Shown here: piece after piece, positions 8,476 through 15,536 of the stretch | How the letters are laid out: every line of letters starts with the position of its first letter | Numbering within the stretch: position 1 is the first letter of the stretch | DNA from: Hyphomicrobiales bacterium | GTDB taxonomy: Bacteria > Pseudomonadota > Alphaproteobacteria > Rhizobiales > Rhizobiaceae | Length of the DNA stretch: 40,300 nt | NCBI GenBank assembly: GCA_900471925.1 | Contig: UCGV01000042.1 | Location: 1-40,300, forward strand | Direction of reading: 5' to 3' | Notes under the pieces: model-generated | The model's input: only the letters and a program-made list of their open reading frames with translations | Databases searched by the model: none | Told to the model about the DNA's origin: nothing | Program-made: the position numbers and the translations under genes

Positions 8476-8622
8476 GACTTATAATTCCCCAATTGTACCA
8501 AGGCTTTAGCGCTGCTGGCCGCGCACTGTTGCCGAGCTGTAACCTCAGTTGTCACAGGCTTGCATAAAAAAATCGCATTGGCAACAATGATTAAATAAAG
8601 GGCAGAAATCAATTTGTCTGAG
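8476..8622 (-). promoter_or_regulatory. Leader of the Rieske operon with an imperfect inverted repeat
   Basis: This 147-base gap separates the acylphosphatase-like gene from the Rieske gene. It is much more AT-rich than its surroundings (for example the T/A runs near 8567-8605). At 8537-8557 it contains CTGTAAC, seven bases, then GTCACAG: a 7-bp inverted repeat with one mismatch. That is a reasonable regulator half-site arrangement, but I cannot name the regulator. I found no convincing -35/-10 pair, so an internal promoter here is only possible. Confidence 0.3.
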
Positions 8623-8907
8623 TTATGGCGTATCGGCAGGATCTACAATCCTACGCTGAATCTCGTCCACCCAGACGTCTATCGGTCCGAGCGAACATCC
8701 CATTTCCAGCATGTCGATGAGTTCAACGGGGCCTGCCACCTCAAGCTCGATTCGATCGGCGCCGGTATGGACAAAATCCTGGGAGAGACCAAGCTTGTCG
8801 GCATGACGCCGTATCCAGGGAACGAAGGAGGCGGGCTCGACCGCACCGAGGATCGTCATATGTTCGCGCAACTCGGCCTGCCGTGACTGCCTCATGTTTT
8901 CATCCAT
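8623..8907 (-). CDS. Acylphosphatase-fold protein without the catalytic Arg and Asn
   Basis: A small protein (94 residues from the ATG at 8907) whose middle part follows the acylphosphatase pattern: FVPWIRRHADKLGL, then HTGADRIELEVAGPVELIDM, then GPIDVWVDEI. In true acylphosphatases the first loop reads like VQGVGFR, with a catalytic Arg, and a later Asn binds phosphate. Here the loop reads VEPASFV, and I see no equivalent Asn in QDFVHTGAD. It is therefore probably a binding or regulatory version of the fold. The first ATG has AGG directly abutting it; an ATG at 8895 lies about 8 bases behind AGGATGG and may be the real start (90 residues). It heads the operon for the Rieske system, so it may be an accessory factor. 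Confidence 0.6.
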   Translation of the reverse strand: MDENMRQSRQAELREHMTILGAVEPASFVPWIRRHADKLGLSQDFVHTGADRIELEVAGPVELIDMLEMGCSLGPIDVWVDEIQRRIVDPADTP

Positions 8908-8911
8908 CCTG

Positions 8912-8926
8912 TGTCGCTAGGCGACA
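8912..8926. promoter_or_regulatory. Perfect palindrome TGTCGC-TAG-GCGACA just before the operon's first gene
   Basis: A 6-3-6 perfect inverted repeat sits only a few bases upstream of the ATG at 8907. A related GCGACAG recurs at 8963-8969, and TCGCTGTC lies at 8983-8990, so several GACAG-type half-sites fall within 80 bases. The position next to the start codon suits a repressor or a translational control hairpin. No regulator can be named. A LysR relic begins immediately beyond, so the site could be what remains of that regulator's target. Confidence 0.3.
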
Positions 8927-8986
8927 GCATAGCGGTGCGATGCAATTGTGAAAGGGGCGTGAGCGACAGATGTGGTCGTTGGTCGC

Positions 8987-9354
8987 TGTCTGCCAGGAGC
9001 GATATCGATCTCGAGGATCTGCGCTCCGAGAAAATAATCTCGTTCTCCCGTCAGAACCATTCCTACAGTGGGCGCTATTTCGCGGAAAAGTTCGAGGAGC
9101 ACGACCTGAACGACAATGTCACTTACACTTGCGATGACACGTTCTCGCTGGTGTCGTTGGTCTCGGCCGGCCTTGGCAGCGGCTTCGTGCCGGAATGAAC
9201 GCAGAATCTGTCGAACCGCGGCTTTGAGCTGAAGACAGTGAGGGCCGTCGAATCCAAGATCGGGCTCGGGGTCGCCTGGAACAGGGAGCATCCGACCGTC
9301 GGCTGAGATGACATCATTGACATTGCAACGTCGCTGGCGCGGGCCGGCAGGTAA
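8987..9354 (+). pseudogene. Decayed LysR-type regulator, effector-domain remnant
   Basis: From about 8987 the plus strand reads as the second half of a LysR effector-binding domain (SDIDLEDLRSEKIISFSRQ, then CDDTFSLVSLVSAGLGSGFVP). The frame is interrupted by TGA at 9196-9198, where the related copy at the window start has TGG (Trp), and again by TGA at 9304-9306, where that copy has an Arg codon. Beyond both stops the frame still matches the family up to TAA at 9352-9354. No helix-turn-helix coding sequence precedes it; the sequence before 8987 is not LysR-like. It is therefore a 5'-truncated, twice-interrupted relic. Its same-strand twin at 1-246 places the Rieske/deaminase operon between direct repeats. 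Confidence 0.8.
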
Positions 9355-9441
9355 TGAGGTGCCGGTCGCTTGGTGAGGATAAACTCTGGTCCTCCACGGG
9401 CCAGTTCAAAGAACCGCCGCCATGACGAAGGCAGCCTCTGG

Positions 9442-10638
9442 TCAGGCGTGGCGCCGATCGAGGAAGAGCAACCAGGCTGCTCCTGCAAGGCCGGAGAAGG
9501 CACCGACCACAGCGGTGCCGGAATAGGTGGTGATGGCGGTTCCCCCCGCAAACAGGAGGGCGCTTACTCCTGCGCTGAGAAAGATGTTGACGGAGATTAG
9601 CGCGCTGCCGAGGCCGGGCCGGTCGGCGATCAGATCTTGAAGATAGGTGATGGGAACCGAGATCAGCGACGCCGCACCGATACCGCTGATCAGGGTCAGG
9701 ACATAAAGATGCCAGGGCTCAGATGCGAAGGCCAGGAGCAGCAGGTAGACAGCATAGATCAGTGTTCCCGCTGCAAGCGCTGCAAGCTGGCCGATCAGGC
9801 GCAGCATGCGCGACCAGACGATAATGAAGATCACCTCCAGAAGAGCGATTATGCCGACCAGAATACCGATATCGGCGACCGTGCCGTGGGCCGCACCTGT
9901 AGCGATGAGCGGCAGAATGGCGTCGCTGATATGCAGTGTGCTGCTGATGAGGGCAACCGCCATGACCCTGCTGAAGATCCTGGGAGAGAGGACCTGACCG
10001 AGTGCGGCAAGATAAGAGAGGTGGTGGGTGGCAGCGCTGTCCGTACCGCTCTGTCGCGGCAGCCAGAAGGCCACGAGCCCGAGACAGATGACACACGAAA
10101 TGCAGGCAAAGAGGTAGGCAGGCAACATGCTCTGGGACGAGGAGAGCAGGATCCCCGTAAGACCCGGGACCAGCACCCAGGACAGCGAAATCATTGCCCG
10201 CACGCCGGAATTGACGGTTGCGACATCACCAGGCGCCATGTGACGGGCCGCGGCCCGAACATTGGCAAAGAGCAAGGAGTTCAGGCAGCCATAGATCGGC
10301 AGCAGCAGAAGGGCGCTGAGAACGAAGATTTCCTGTGTCGGGAAAAAATAGACCGCGCCATAACCGATGACGCCGAAGACCGCCGCGACCAGCATCATTG
10401 TTCGATATTCGCCGAGGCGATCGGCGAGATTGCCGAGCAGAATGCTGACGATCACGTTGACCGCCGCTGCGGCAAAGATCAGCGCCGAATAAAGCCCGTT
10501 CGAGAGCCCAAGCTCGACGATACCGACGATAGTTCTGTAGGGAGTGGTCGTCGCACCGGCAAATCCGAACGTAAAGATGGCAATCATGCTCACCCGGATT
10601 GCAGGATTGCGGAAAACGTCAGGGATCAAGCGGTTCAT
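9442..10638 (-). CDS. MFS transporter, SetA-like sugar efflux family
   Basis: A 398-residue membrane protein with about twelve hydrophobic segments. The loop between helices 2 and 3 carries the MFS motif as GNLADRLGEYRTMM (near residues 69-82). The pattern of short loops and the TTPYRTIVGIVELGLS segment fit the SetA/SetB sugar-efflux subgroup of the major facilitator superfamily. It would move sugars or sugar analogues across the inner membrane by proton antiport. It is on the same strand as the hexosaminidase gene but 249 bases downstream, so it may have its own promoter. A short inverted repeat (TGTA, five bases, TACA) lies 4-16 bases ahead of its ATG. There is no clear ribosome site. The sugar is unknown. 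Confidence 0.8.
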   Translation of the reverse strand: MNRLIPDVFRNPAIRVSMIAIFTFGFAGATTTPYRTIVGIVELGLSNGLYSALIFAAAAVNVIVSILLGNLADRLGEYRTMMLVAAVFGVIGYGAVYFFPTQEIFVLSALLLLPIYGCLNSLLFANVRAAARHMAPGDVATVNSGVRAMISLSWVLVPGLTGILLSSSQSMLPAYLFACISCVICLGLVAFWLPRQSGTDSAATHHLSYLAALGQVLSPRIFSRVMAVALISSTLHISDAILPLIATGAAHGTVADIGILVGIIALLEVIFIIVWSRMLRLIGQLAALAAGTLIYAVYLLLLAFASEPWHLYVLTLISGIGAASLISVPITYLQDLIADRPGLGSALISVNIFLSAGVSALLFAGGTAITTYSGTAVVGAFSGLAGAAWLLFLDRRHA

Positions 10639-10887
10639 CTGTATCGTCTACAACGGTTTTAAGCGGCTGGAGGATGGAAAATCCGTCCTGACCAAGATCG
10701 CCATGGATCAATTTAGGGCACCCTGGTGGGTGCAATGCATGCATGCGCCGTTTAGCTGAATTCTCCAACCAAGGGAAAGGTCAGCCACAAGCGCCCGACA
10801 CCTGGCAGATATTCGTGGGGAAAAGGCGCGGCGATCAGGTCTAGTTCCTCGACCGTCGCGCCGATTGCAACAGGCATGTCTGTCCGT
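10639..10887. other. Intergenic stretch between hexosaminidase and MFS genes
   Basis: This 249-base gap holds a small hairpin at 10718-10733 (GCACCC-TGGT-GGGTGC, six base pairs) without a T-run on either side. It also has a run of TGCATGC repeats around 10736-10746 and one short minus-strand reading frame (10752-10877, listed separately). I see no strong promoter for the MFS gene. The gap could hold a weak terminator for the hexosaminidase operon plus a separate start for the MFS gene. Confidence 0.35.
10752..10877 (-). CDS. Possible 41-residue small protein or gene remnant
   Basis: An ATG frame opening 10 bases after the hexosaminidase stop gives a 41-residue product beginning MPVAIGATVEELDL and ending PLVGEFS. 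The composition (balanced charged and hydrophobic residues, PFPHEYLPGVG in the middle) is protein-like. However, there is no clear ribosome site, and I recognise no family. It may be a translated downstream peptide, a remnant of a deleted gene, or chance. Low confidence. Confidence 0.15.
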   Translation of the reverse strand: MPVAIGATVEELDLIAAPFPHEYLPGVGRLWLTFPLVGEFS

Positions 10888-12804
10888 TCAGAGCGTCGGG
10901 CTGAGCGTCACGATCGCCGCGAAACGGTCCCAGTCCTTCGATGCCTTCGGCGTCCACGCGGCTTCGGCGATGGCCGGAAGACGCGGGAAGACGAGGCGAT
11001 TGAAATAGCCGCGCGACAGGAAGTGCTCCGACCAGATACAGGCCTGAACGCCTTTCAGCTTATGCTTCAGCTCTTCCGGGAATTCGCCGGCAGCCTCGTA
11101 GGCATAGGTATGCGCCGGAGGCACCGTCCCGGCCCAGCTTGCGCCGGGCTCCTGGAAGGCTTCTGCCTGGACCATGTCGAGATAATAGGCCTGCCCCGGC
11201 GTCATGACGACATCATAGCCCTGTTCGGCAAGTTCGATGCCGACCTGCGGATTTTCCCATGCCATCAGCAGGCTGTCCTTTGCGGCCACGCCGCCGCCAT
11301 GAGCGACTTCGTTCCAGCCCGCGAGCTTGCGGCCGCGCTTGTCGAGCATCGTCTTGATCTGCTTCAGGAAGTAGGACTGCAGTGCGAACGTGCCGGAAAT
11401 CCCCTCTTCGTCCATCAGCTTTTTGGCCAGTGGCGAGGCGAGCCAGGAGCCGTTCGCCACTTCATCGCCACCGATGTGAATGTAGGAGGAGGGGAAGAGC
11501 TCGACCATTTCGTCGAAGACCTTGTCCAGGAATTCGTAGGTCAGCGGTACGGCAGGGTTGAGCGCATTGTTCGGATAGCCTTGAACGGAATGATAGCTTT
11601 CCGGTGCTTCCTGTCCGTCCGTCAGATCGGGCATGGCAACCAGCGTCGCTGCATTGTGGCCGGGGATGTCGATCTCCGGCACGACTTCGATATGAAGAGA
11701 GCTCGCATGCGCAACGATGTCTCGGACGTCGGCCTGCGAATAAAAGCCGCCGACAGGCTCCGCGCCATTGCCGAGTTGTGGCAGCAGTGGTTCGTCCGGT
11801 CCGCGCAATACGCCTGTCGTCGTCAACTGCGGATAGGCCTTGATCTCGAGTCGCCAGGCTTCGTCATCGGTCAGGTGCCAGTGGAAGATGTTGAGCTTGA
11901 ACCAGGCAAGGATGTCGATCAGCCGTTTGACGTCGGCAACCGGATAGAATTGCCTGGAAACGTCGAGATGGCAGCCACGCCAGTCGTAGCGGGGCCGATC
12001 GGAAATCGTTCCGGAAATCGGAAAGCGGAACTTGCCCTTGGTGGCACGCGCACCGTTCAGCATCTGTGCGAGCGAGGTCAGGCCATACTGGCGCCCGGCC
12101 GCACCGGAATAGGAAAGGATAACGCGATCGGCCGCAAATGTCAGTCGATAGGCTTCGGCGTCGATCAAGGCGTCCTTGCTGAAGGTCAGTGCACGGCCCT
12201 GGGGGGAGGCGACCAGATTGAAAACCGAATGGTCGCTTTCGAAAAGACGGCGCGTCAGGGAAATGCAGGCAGATATTGCCGACAGTTCCTCTGTGCTCGC
12301 GCCTTCCGGATAGAGGATGACCGGAACACTGTCACCCGGCTTCGCATCGATCTCCGCCGGCCACGGTTGAAGCGCAAAAGGCAGGTCAATTCTACCCTCA
12401 GGCAGGAGTGCCGGCGGAGGTTCGCTCACGCGGCCCTCGAGAAGCAGATCGGAAACGGCGACCGGTACGTGCTCTCCCGACGACAGCGTCAGATAGGCAG
12501 ATTTGGCGCCGTCGGTGCAATGGCGCGCCGGACGATGGAGGCCGCCAATCGTGAAGGTCCAGCTTTCACCGGCAGCGAGGGTCAGGCCGGAGGGCGGTTC
12601 GAATTCGTGAAAATTGGCGTTGCGTCTGAGAAAGGTGGCATTGATGCATGCGGCGGCATCGATGACCCGGGTGAGCGCGGTGTAAACAAGATTGAAACTG
12701 GAAAGCGTCTCGCCGGAAAGATTGAAAAGCGTGAAGGTGAACGCGCCGTTCGGCCCGCCATCAGGGTTCCAGCTGCTTTCCAGGCGATAGTCGGCCGGTT
12801 TCAT
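10888..12804 (-). CDS. Beta-N-acetylhexosaminidase, glycoside hydrolase family 20
   Basis: A 638-residue GH20 enzyme. Residues ~130-260 form the usual N-terminal alpha/beta domain (GH20b). The catalytic barrel follows, with HWHLTDDEAWR at 308-318 and the catalytic Asp-Glu pair at 447-448 (HIGGDEV). It removes terminal beta-linked GlcNAc or GalNAc by substrate-assisted catalysis. Residues 1-125 are an extra N-terminal region. I see no signal peptide, so it probably acts inside the cell on imported oligosaccharides or glycoconjugates. The start has a good ribosome site (AGGAAC, ~6 bases). It lies 31 bases after the SDR stop, in an operon with an RpiR regulator and RidA. GH20 assignment is secure; substrate linkage is not. 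Confidence 0.93.
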   Translation of the reverse strand: MKPADYRLESSWNPDGGPNGAFTFTLFNLSGETLSSFNLVYTALTRVIDAAACINATFLRRNANFHEFEPPSGLTLAAGESWTFTIGGLHRPARHCTDGAKSAYLTLSSGEHVPVAVSDLLLEGRVSEPPPALLPEGRIDLPFALQPWPAEIDAKPGDSVPVILYPEGASTEELSAISACISLTRRLFESDHSVFNLVASPQGRALTFSKDALIDAEAYRLTFAADRVILSYSGAAGRQYGLTSLAQMLNGARATKGKFRFPISGTISDRPRYDWRGCHLDVSRQFYPVADVKRLIDILAWFKLNIFHWHLTDDEAWRLEIKAYPQLTTTGVLRGPDEPLLPQLGNGAEPVGGFYSQADVRDIVAHASSLHIEVVPEIDIPGHNAATLVAMPDLTDGQEAPESYHSVQGYPNNALNPAVPLTYEFLDKVFDEMVELFPSSYIHIGGDEVANGSWLASPLAKKLMDEEGISGTFALQSYFLKQIKTMLDKRGRKLAGWNEVAHGGGVAAKDSLLMAWENPQVGIELAEQGYDVVMTPGQAYYLDMVQAEAFQEPGASWAGTVPPAHTYAYEAAGEFPEELKHKLKGVQACIWSEHFLSRGYFNRLVFPRLPAIAEAAWTPKASKDWDRFAAIVTLSPTL

Positions 12805-12835
12805 ATCTCGTTCCTCTCGTTATCTCTTTTGATTT

Positions 12836-13612
12836 TCAGTAGTGCTCGGACTGGGAAAAAGTCCGGGCAAGCTCGGCCTGGCCGGCTGTCAGGCCGCAAT
12901 CGACCGGCAGGCATACGCCGGTGATCGCCGCAGCTTGCGGCCCGGCCAGGAAGGAGACGGCATTGGCGACGTCCTTCGGATCCACGACGCGCTGCAGCGG
13001 ATACCAGCGTCGGGCATCCTCGAAGACATTGGGATTGGCGGCGGCGCGAACTTCCCACGCCTGCGTCTTCACTGTTCCGGGGGCGACGGCATTCGCGCGA
13101 ATGCCGAATTTTCCATATTCGACAGCGACCAGCCGGGTGAAATGCAGGAGCCCGGCTTTGGCCGCGCTATAGGCCGGATGGCCGAACACGTTCATGCCGT
13201 TGACAGAGGCGATGTTGACCACGGAGCCTCGCGAAGCCTTCAACTGGTCTTCGACGGCCCGAAAGCAGAGAAAGGCGGCTTCGAGGTTGAGTGCATTGTC
13301 GGCGCGCCAGATCTCCGGTGTCGTATCATGGAGGCTTACAGCGCGCGCCGCACCCGCATTATTGACGAGCGTACGCAGATTGCCGAGTGCGGTTGCACGA
13401 CCGGCGAGAACTGCAACGCTCGTCTCGCTGGTCACGTCGCATTCGATGGCGACGAAGCGGTCGGGTGGCCCCAACTTGCCGGCAACGACTGCTGCAGCGT
13501 CGGGATTGATGTCTGCGAGCAGGATGATGTCATGATCGTCGGCAAGCCGATGCGCGATCGCTGCGCCGATATCGCCTGCTGCGCCCGTGACGATGGCCAC
13601 CGATTGCGTCAT
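12836..13612 (-). CDS. Short-chain dehydrogenase/reductase (SDR)
   Basis: A 258-residue classical SDR. Visible are the nucleotide-binding TGAAGDIG (residues 9-16), NNAGA at 84-88, and the catalytic Ser136, Tyr148 and Lys152 (YSAAK). The acidic residue after the second strand (LADINPD, Asp34) favours NAD(H). It should oxidise or reduce a hydroxyl/keto group on a small molecule in the cytoplasm, perhaps a sugar or sugar-derived acid, given the neighbours. A very strong ribosome site (AGGAGGAA) precedes the ATG. It lies between the RpiR regulator gene and the GH20 gene with short gaps, so it is part of that operon. The exact substrate is unknown. Confidence 0.9.
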   Translation of the reverse strand: MTQSVAIVTGAAGDIGAAIAHRLADDHDIILLADINPDAAAVVAGKLGPPDRFVAIECDVTSETSVAVLAGRATALGNLRTLVNNAGAARAVSLHDTTPEIWRADNALNLEAAFLCFRAVEDQLKASRGSVVNIASVNGMNVFGHPAYSAAKAGLLHFTRLVAVEYGKFGIRANAVAPGTVKTQAWEVRAAANPNVFEDARRWYPLQRVVDPKDVANAVSFLAGPQAAAITGVCLPVDCGLTAGQAELARTFSQSEHY

Positions 13613-13631
13613 TGCCGCTTCCTCCTGTTGA

Positions 13632-14498
13632 TCAATCGCCGAGCAGCTGTTTGTCGTCGTCGCCGTCGCGATGATTGATGAGCTGTTGCTTGATGCGCCT
13701 CAGCGTCACGGTTGCCTTCGGCTGGATTGCATAGGCGACGAGGCTCGCCAGGATATCGACCGTGGCGATATAGGCGATACGCGTCGATGTCGGGCGATAG
13801 ATGTTCGTGCCTTCGGGTATATCGATCGGAACGACGATTTCGGCCGCCTTGGCGACAGCGCTGGCGGACTGCGTCAGCGCGATCGTCTTGACCTTGGCTT
13901 CGCGTGCCAGCGCAAAGGCGCGCACCAGCTCGGCATTGCGACCGGAAAAAGACGACCCGATGATAACATCGCCAGACTTCGCCGCTGCTGCCATCATCAT
14001 CTGCATGCCGTGGTCGGAACTGGCGGTAATCCTGAGGCCGAGCCGGAAGAGGCGGTTCTGCAGCTCATCGGCAATCATCGAGGAGTTACCGCCCGATCCG
14101 AAGGCATAGATCATCTCTGCCTTGGCGATCTGCGCGACGGCCTCTCCGATCGCCGTCAGGTCCAGCGAGCGATGCAACAGGAAAAGGGCGTTCTGCGCCT
14201 TGGTGATGATATCCTGGGCGACATCGGCCGGATCGCTGCTCTTTGATTCCGGCTTAAGGTAGCGCACGCCGACATGGGCGGTGCGGGCAAGCTGGACCTT
14301 GAAATCGGAAAAGCTGTCGCAACCGAGGCGGCGGCAGAAGCGCGTCACCGTTGGCGGCGAGACCTCGGCGCGTTCGGCAAGCTCGATGATCGAGGCATTT
14401 ACCGCGAATTCGAAATCATTGACGATGATATCGGCGATGCGGCTTTCGGAAGCCGAAAGCCGGCTCTTGTCTTCCTGCAATGTGGAAAAGATATCCAA
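13632..14498 (-). CDS. RpiR/MurR family transcriptional regulator (TTG start)
   Basis: A 288-residue regulator. Residues 1-75 form the RpiR helix-turn-helix domain (ELAERAEVSPPTVTRFCRRL carries the recognition helix). Residues about 105-250 form a SIS domain (YAFGSGGNSSMIADEL; GSSFSGRNAE), which in this family binds a phosphorylated sugar or amino sugar. The start codon is TTG at 14498, supported by a strong ribosome site (GGGAGG) six bases upstream. It follows the RidA gene by 25 bases and precedes the SDR gene, so it is likely autoregulated. Candidate binding sites are the AT-rich repeats at 14922-15010 and upstream of the Gfo/Idh gene. The effector is probably a sugar phosphate. Confidence 0.9.
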   Translation of the reverse strand: MDIFSTLQEDKSRLSASESRIADIIVNDFEFAVNASIIELAERAEVSPPTVTRFCRRLGCDSFSDFKVQLARTAHVGVRYLKPESKSSDPADVAQDIITKAQNALFLLHRSLDLTAIGEAVAQIAKAEMIYAFGSGGNSSMIADELQNRLFRLGLRITASSDHGMQMMMAAAAKSGDVIIGSSFSGRNAELVRAFALAREAKVKTIALTQSASAVAKAAEIVVPIDIPEGTNIYRPTSTRIAYIATVDILASLVAYAIQPKATVTLRRIKQQLINHRDGDDDKQLLGD

Positions 14499-14523
14499 GC
14501 CGGTCCTCCCACCGATCCGTCAA

Positions 14524-14910
14524 TCAACTCTTCTTCTTGTAGGCAACGCAGTCGATCTCGACCTTGCAATCCACCATCATCGACGACTGGACGCAGGCGC
14601 GGGCCGGCGGATGCGCACCGAAATAGTCCTGGTAGATCTTGTTGAAGGTCCAGAAGTCGCGTGCATCGTCCAGCCAGACACCGACGCGAACGACGTCTTC
14701 GACGCCGTATCCGGCTTCATCGAGAATGGCGAGTACATTGGCGATCGTTTTGTGCGTCTGGGCAACGATGTTGCCGTCGATGATCTCGCCGTTTTCCATC
14801 GCCACCTGGCCGGAAACATAAAGCCAGCCATCGGCCTCGACCGCGCGCGCAAAAGGCAGCGGCTTGCCGCCGGCGCCGGTCTGAACAGTGCCATATCGCT
14901 TGATGGACAT
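14524..14910 (-). CDS. RidA family enamine/imine deaminase
   Basis: A 128-residue protein of the RidA/YjgF/UK114 family, trimeric in known members. It carries the conserved GWLYVSGQVA strand, the central helix (THKTIANVLAILDEAGYG), Arg104 (PPARACV) that binds the substrate carboxylate, and Glu118 near the catalytic water position. Members hydrolyse reactive 2-aminoacrylate or related imines formed by PLP enzymes or oxidases. I chose the ATG at 14910, after AGGGATCACC, rather than the longer open frame, whose first 27 codons are unlike the family. It is the first gene of the minus-strand operon and lies opposite a gene set that includes a fold-III PLP enzyme, a fitting source of such imines. 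Confidence 0.88.
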   Translation of the reverse strand: MSIKRYGTVQTGAGGKPLPFARAVEADGWLYVSGQVAMENGEIIDGNIVAQTHKTIANVLAILDEAGYGVEDVVRVGVWLDDARDFWTFNKIYQDYFGAHPPARACVQSSMMVDCKVEIDCVAYKKKS

Positions 14911-15021
14911 GTGGTGATCCCTGCAAATTATTTTCTTGATAAGTTGACAAGGGACCATAGAAAGCAGATTTTGACCAGTGAAAAACGCCATTTATGAAAA
15001 GAATTTAAATCGGGGGCGAAC
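14911..15021. promoter_or_regulatory. Divergent promoter region with candidate RpiR operators
   Basis: This 111-base AT-rich region separates the minus-strand RidA/RpiR operon from the plus-strand SnoaL/M81 genes. It contains AAATTATTTTC at 14925-14935 and ATGAAAAGAATTTAAAT at 14994-15010. Both resemble the near-perfect palindrome ATGAAATTTATTTTCAT at 23635-23651 upstream of the Gfo/Idh-ABC operon. On the plus strand, TTGACC at 14971-14976 lies 16 bases before TATGAA, and TTGACA lies at 14944-14949; either could be a -35 box. The motif sharing makes this the probable control region of the RpiR regulator, but no binding data exist here. Confidence 0.45.
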
Positions 15022-15507
15022 ATGCGTGATCCTTTCAAGAACCCTTTTCCGTCCTCCGACGCCGCACGACACGCCATCTGGGAGATGCTCGTGCCCCGCG
15101 ACATCGATGCATTCCTGGCAGCCGATTGGTCGATGGTCGAACATGATTTCGTCGAGGAAGGTTTCATCGGTATCGATGGCCGCAAGGAAGTCAGCCCCGA
15201 CAAGTGGCGCCTGGCATTCCCGGCGCTTTCGGCCTATCGCGACGAATGGCTGAGGCAGGCGAAGGATTTTGCGACACAGAGTTTCGCCGAGGATACCCGC
15301 ACGGCGATCTTCACCACCACGACGCTCGAGGACATCGAGATCGAGGGCGACATGGCGCTTGTCCGCAAGAAGTTCGACGGAGGCCTGACGAAGAGCGACG
15401 GCACCCGCGATATCATGCAGTGGCAGACGCTCTATTATTGCAGGCTCCACGAAGGACGTTGGAAGATCTGCGGATTTACCGGCTATCTGCCGAACCCGAT
15501 GGGTTGA
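15022..15507 (+). CDS. SnoaL/NTF2-like protein of unknown function
   Basis: A 161-residue protein with the cone-shaped NTF2-like pattern. An N-terminal helix pair (SDAARHAIWEML, then DIDAFLAADWSMVEHDF) is followed by beta-strands ending in TLYYCRLHEGRWKICGFTGY, the usual last strands of SnoaL-type domains. Such proteins bind or isomerise small polar molecules in a central pocket. I see no catalytic motif that fixes a reaction. It is the first gene of the plus-strand set and is followed after 29 bases by the M81 metallopeptidase gene. The start is preceded by GGGGGC five bases upstream. The opposite-strand partner operon and shared promoter suggest the same regulon. Confidence 0.6.
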   Translation: MRDPFKNPFPSSDAARHAIWEMLVPRDIDAFLAADWSMVEHDFVEEGFIGIDGRKEVSPDKWRLAFPALSAYRDEWLRQAKDFATQSFAEDTRTAIFTTTTLEDIEIEGDMALVRKKFDGGLTKSDGTRDIMQWQTLYYCRLHEGRWKICGFTGYLPNPMG

Positions 15508-15536
15508 GGCAGGCCCGCAAAACAAGGCCAAAGCAC

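Noticed and set aside
8537..8557. A CRP-type binding site
   Set aside because: Half-sites resemble TGTGA/TCACA, but the spacing is wrong for the 16-base CRP core and one half has a mismatch.
1..9354. A transposon or insertion sequence carrying the purine-type operon
   Set aside because: I found no transposase, no terminal inverted repeats and no short target duplications; the flanking repeats are regulator gene ends.
10876..12924. A long plus-strand open frame (682 codons) opposite the hexosaminidase gene
   Set aside because: It mirrors the GH20 gene, which has all catalytic motifs. Its translation is low-complexity Arg/Gly/Asp-rich with no family pattern; GC-rich third positions keep antisense frames open.
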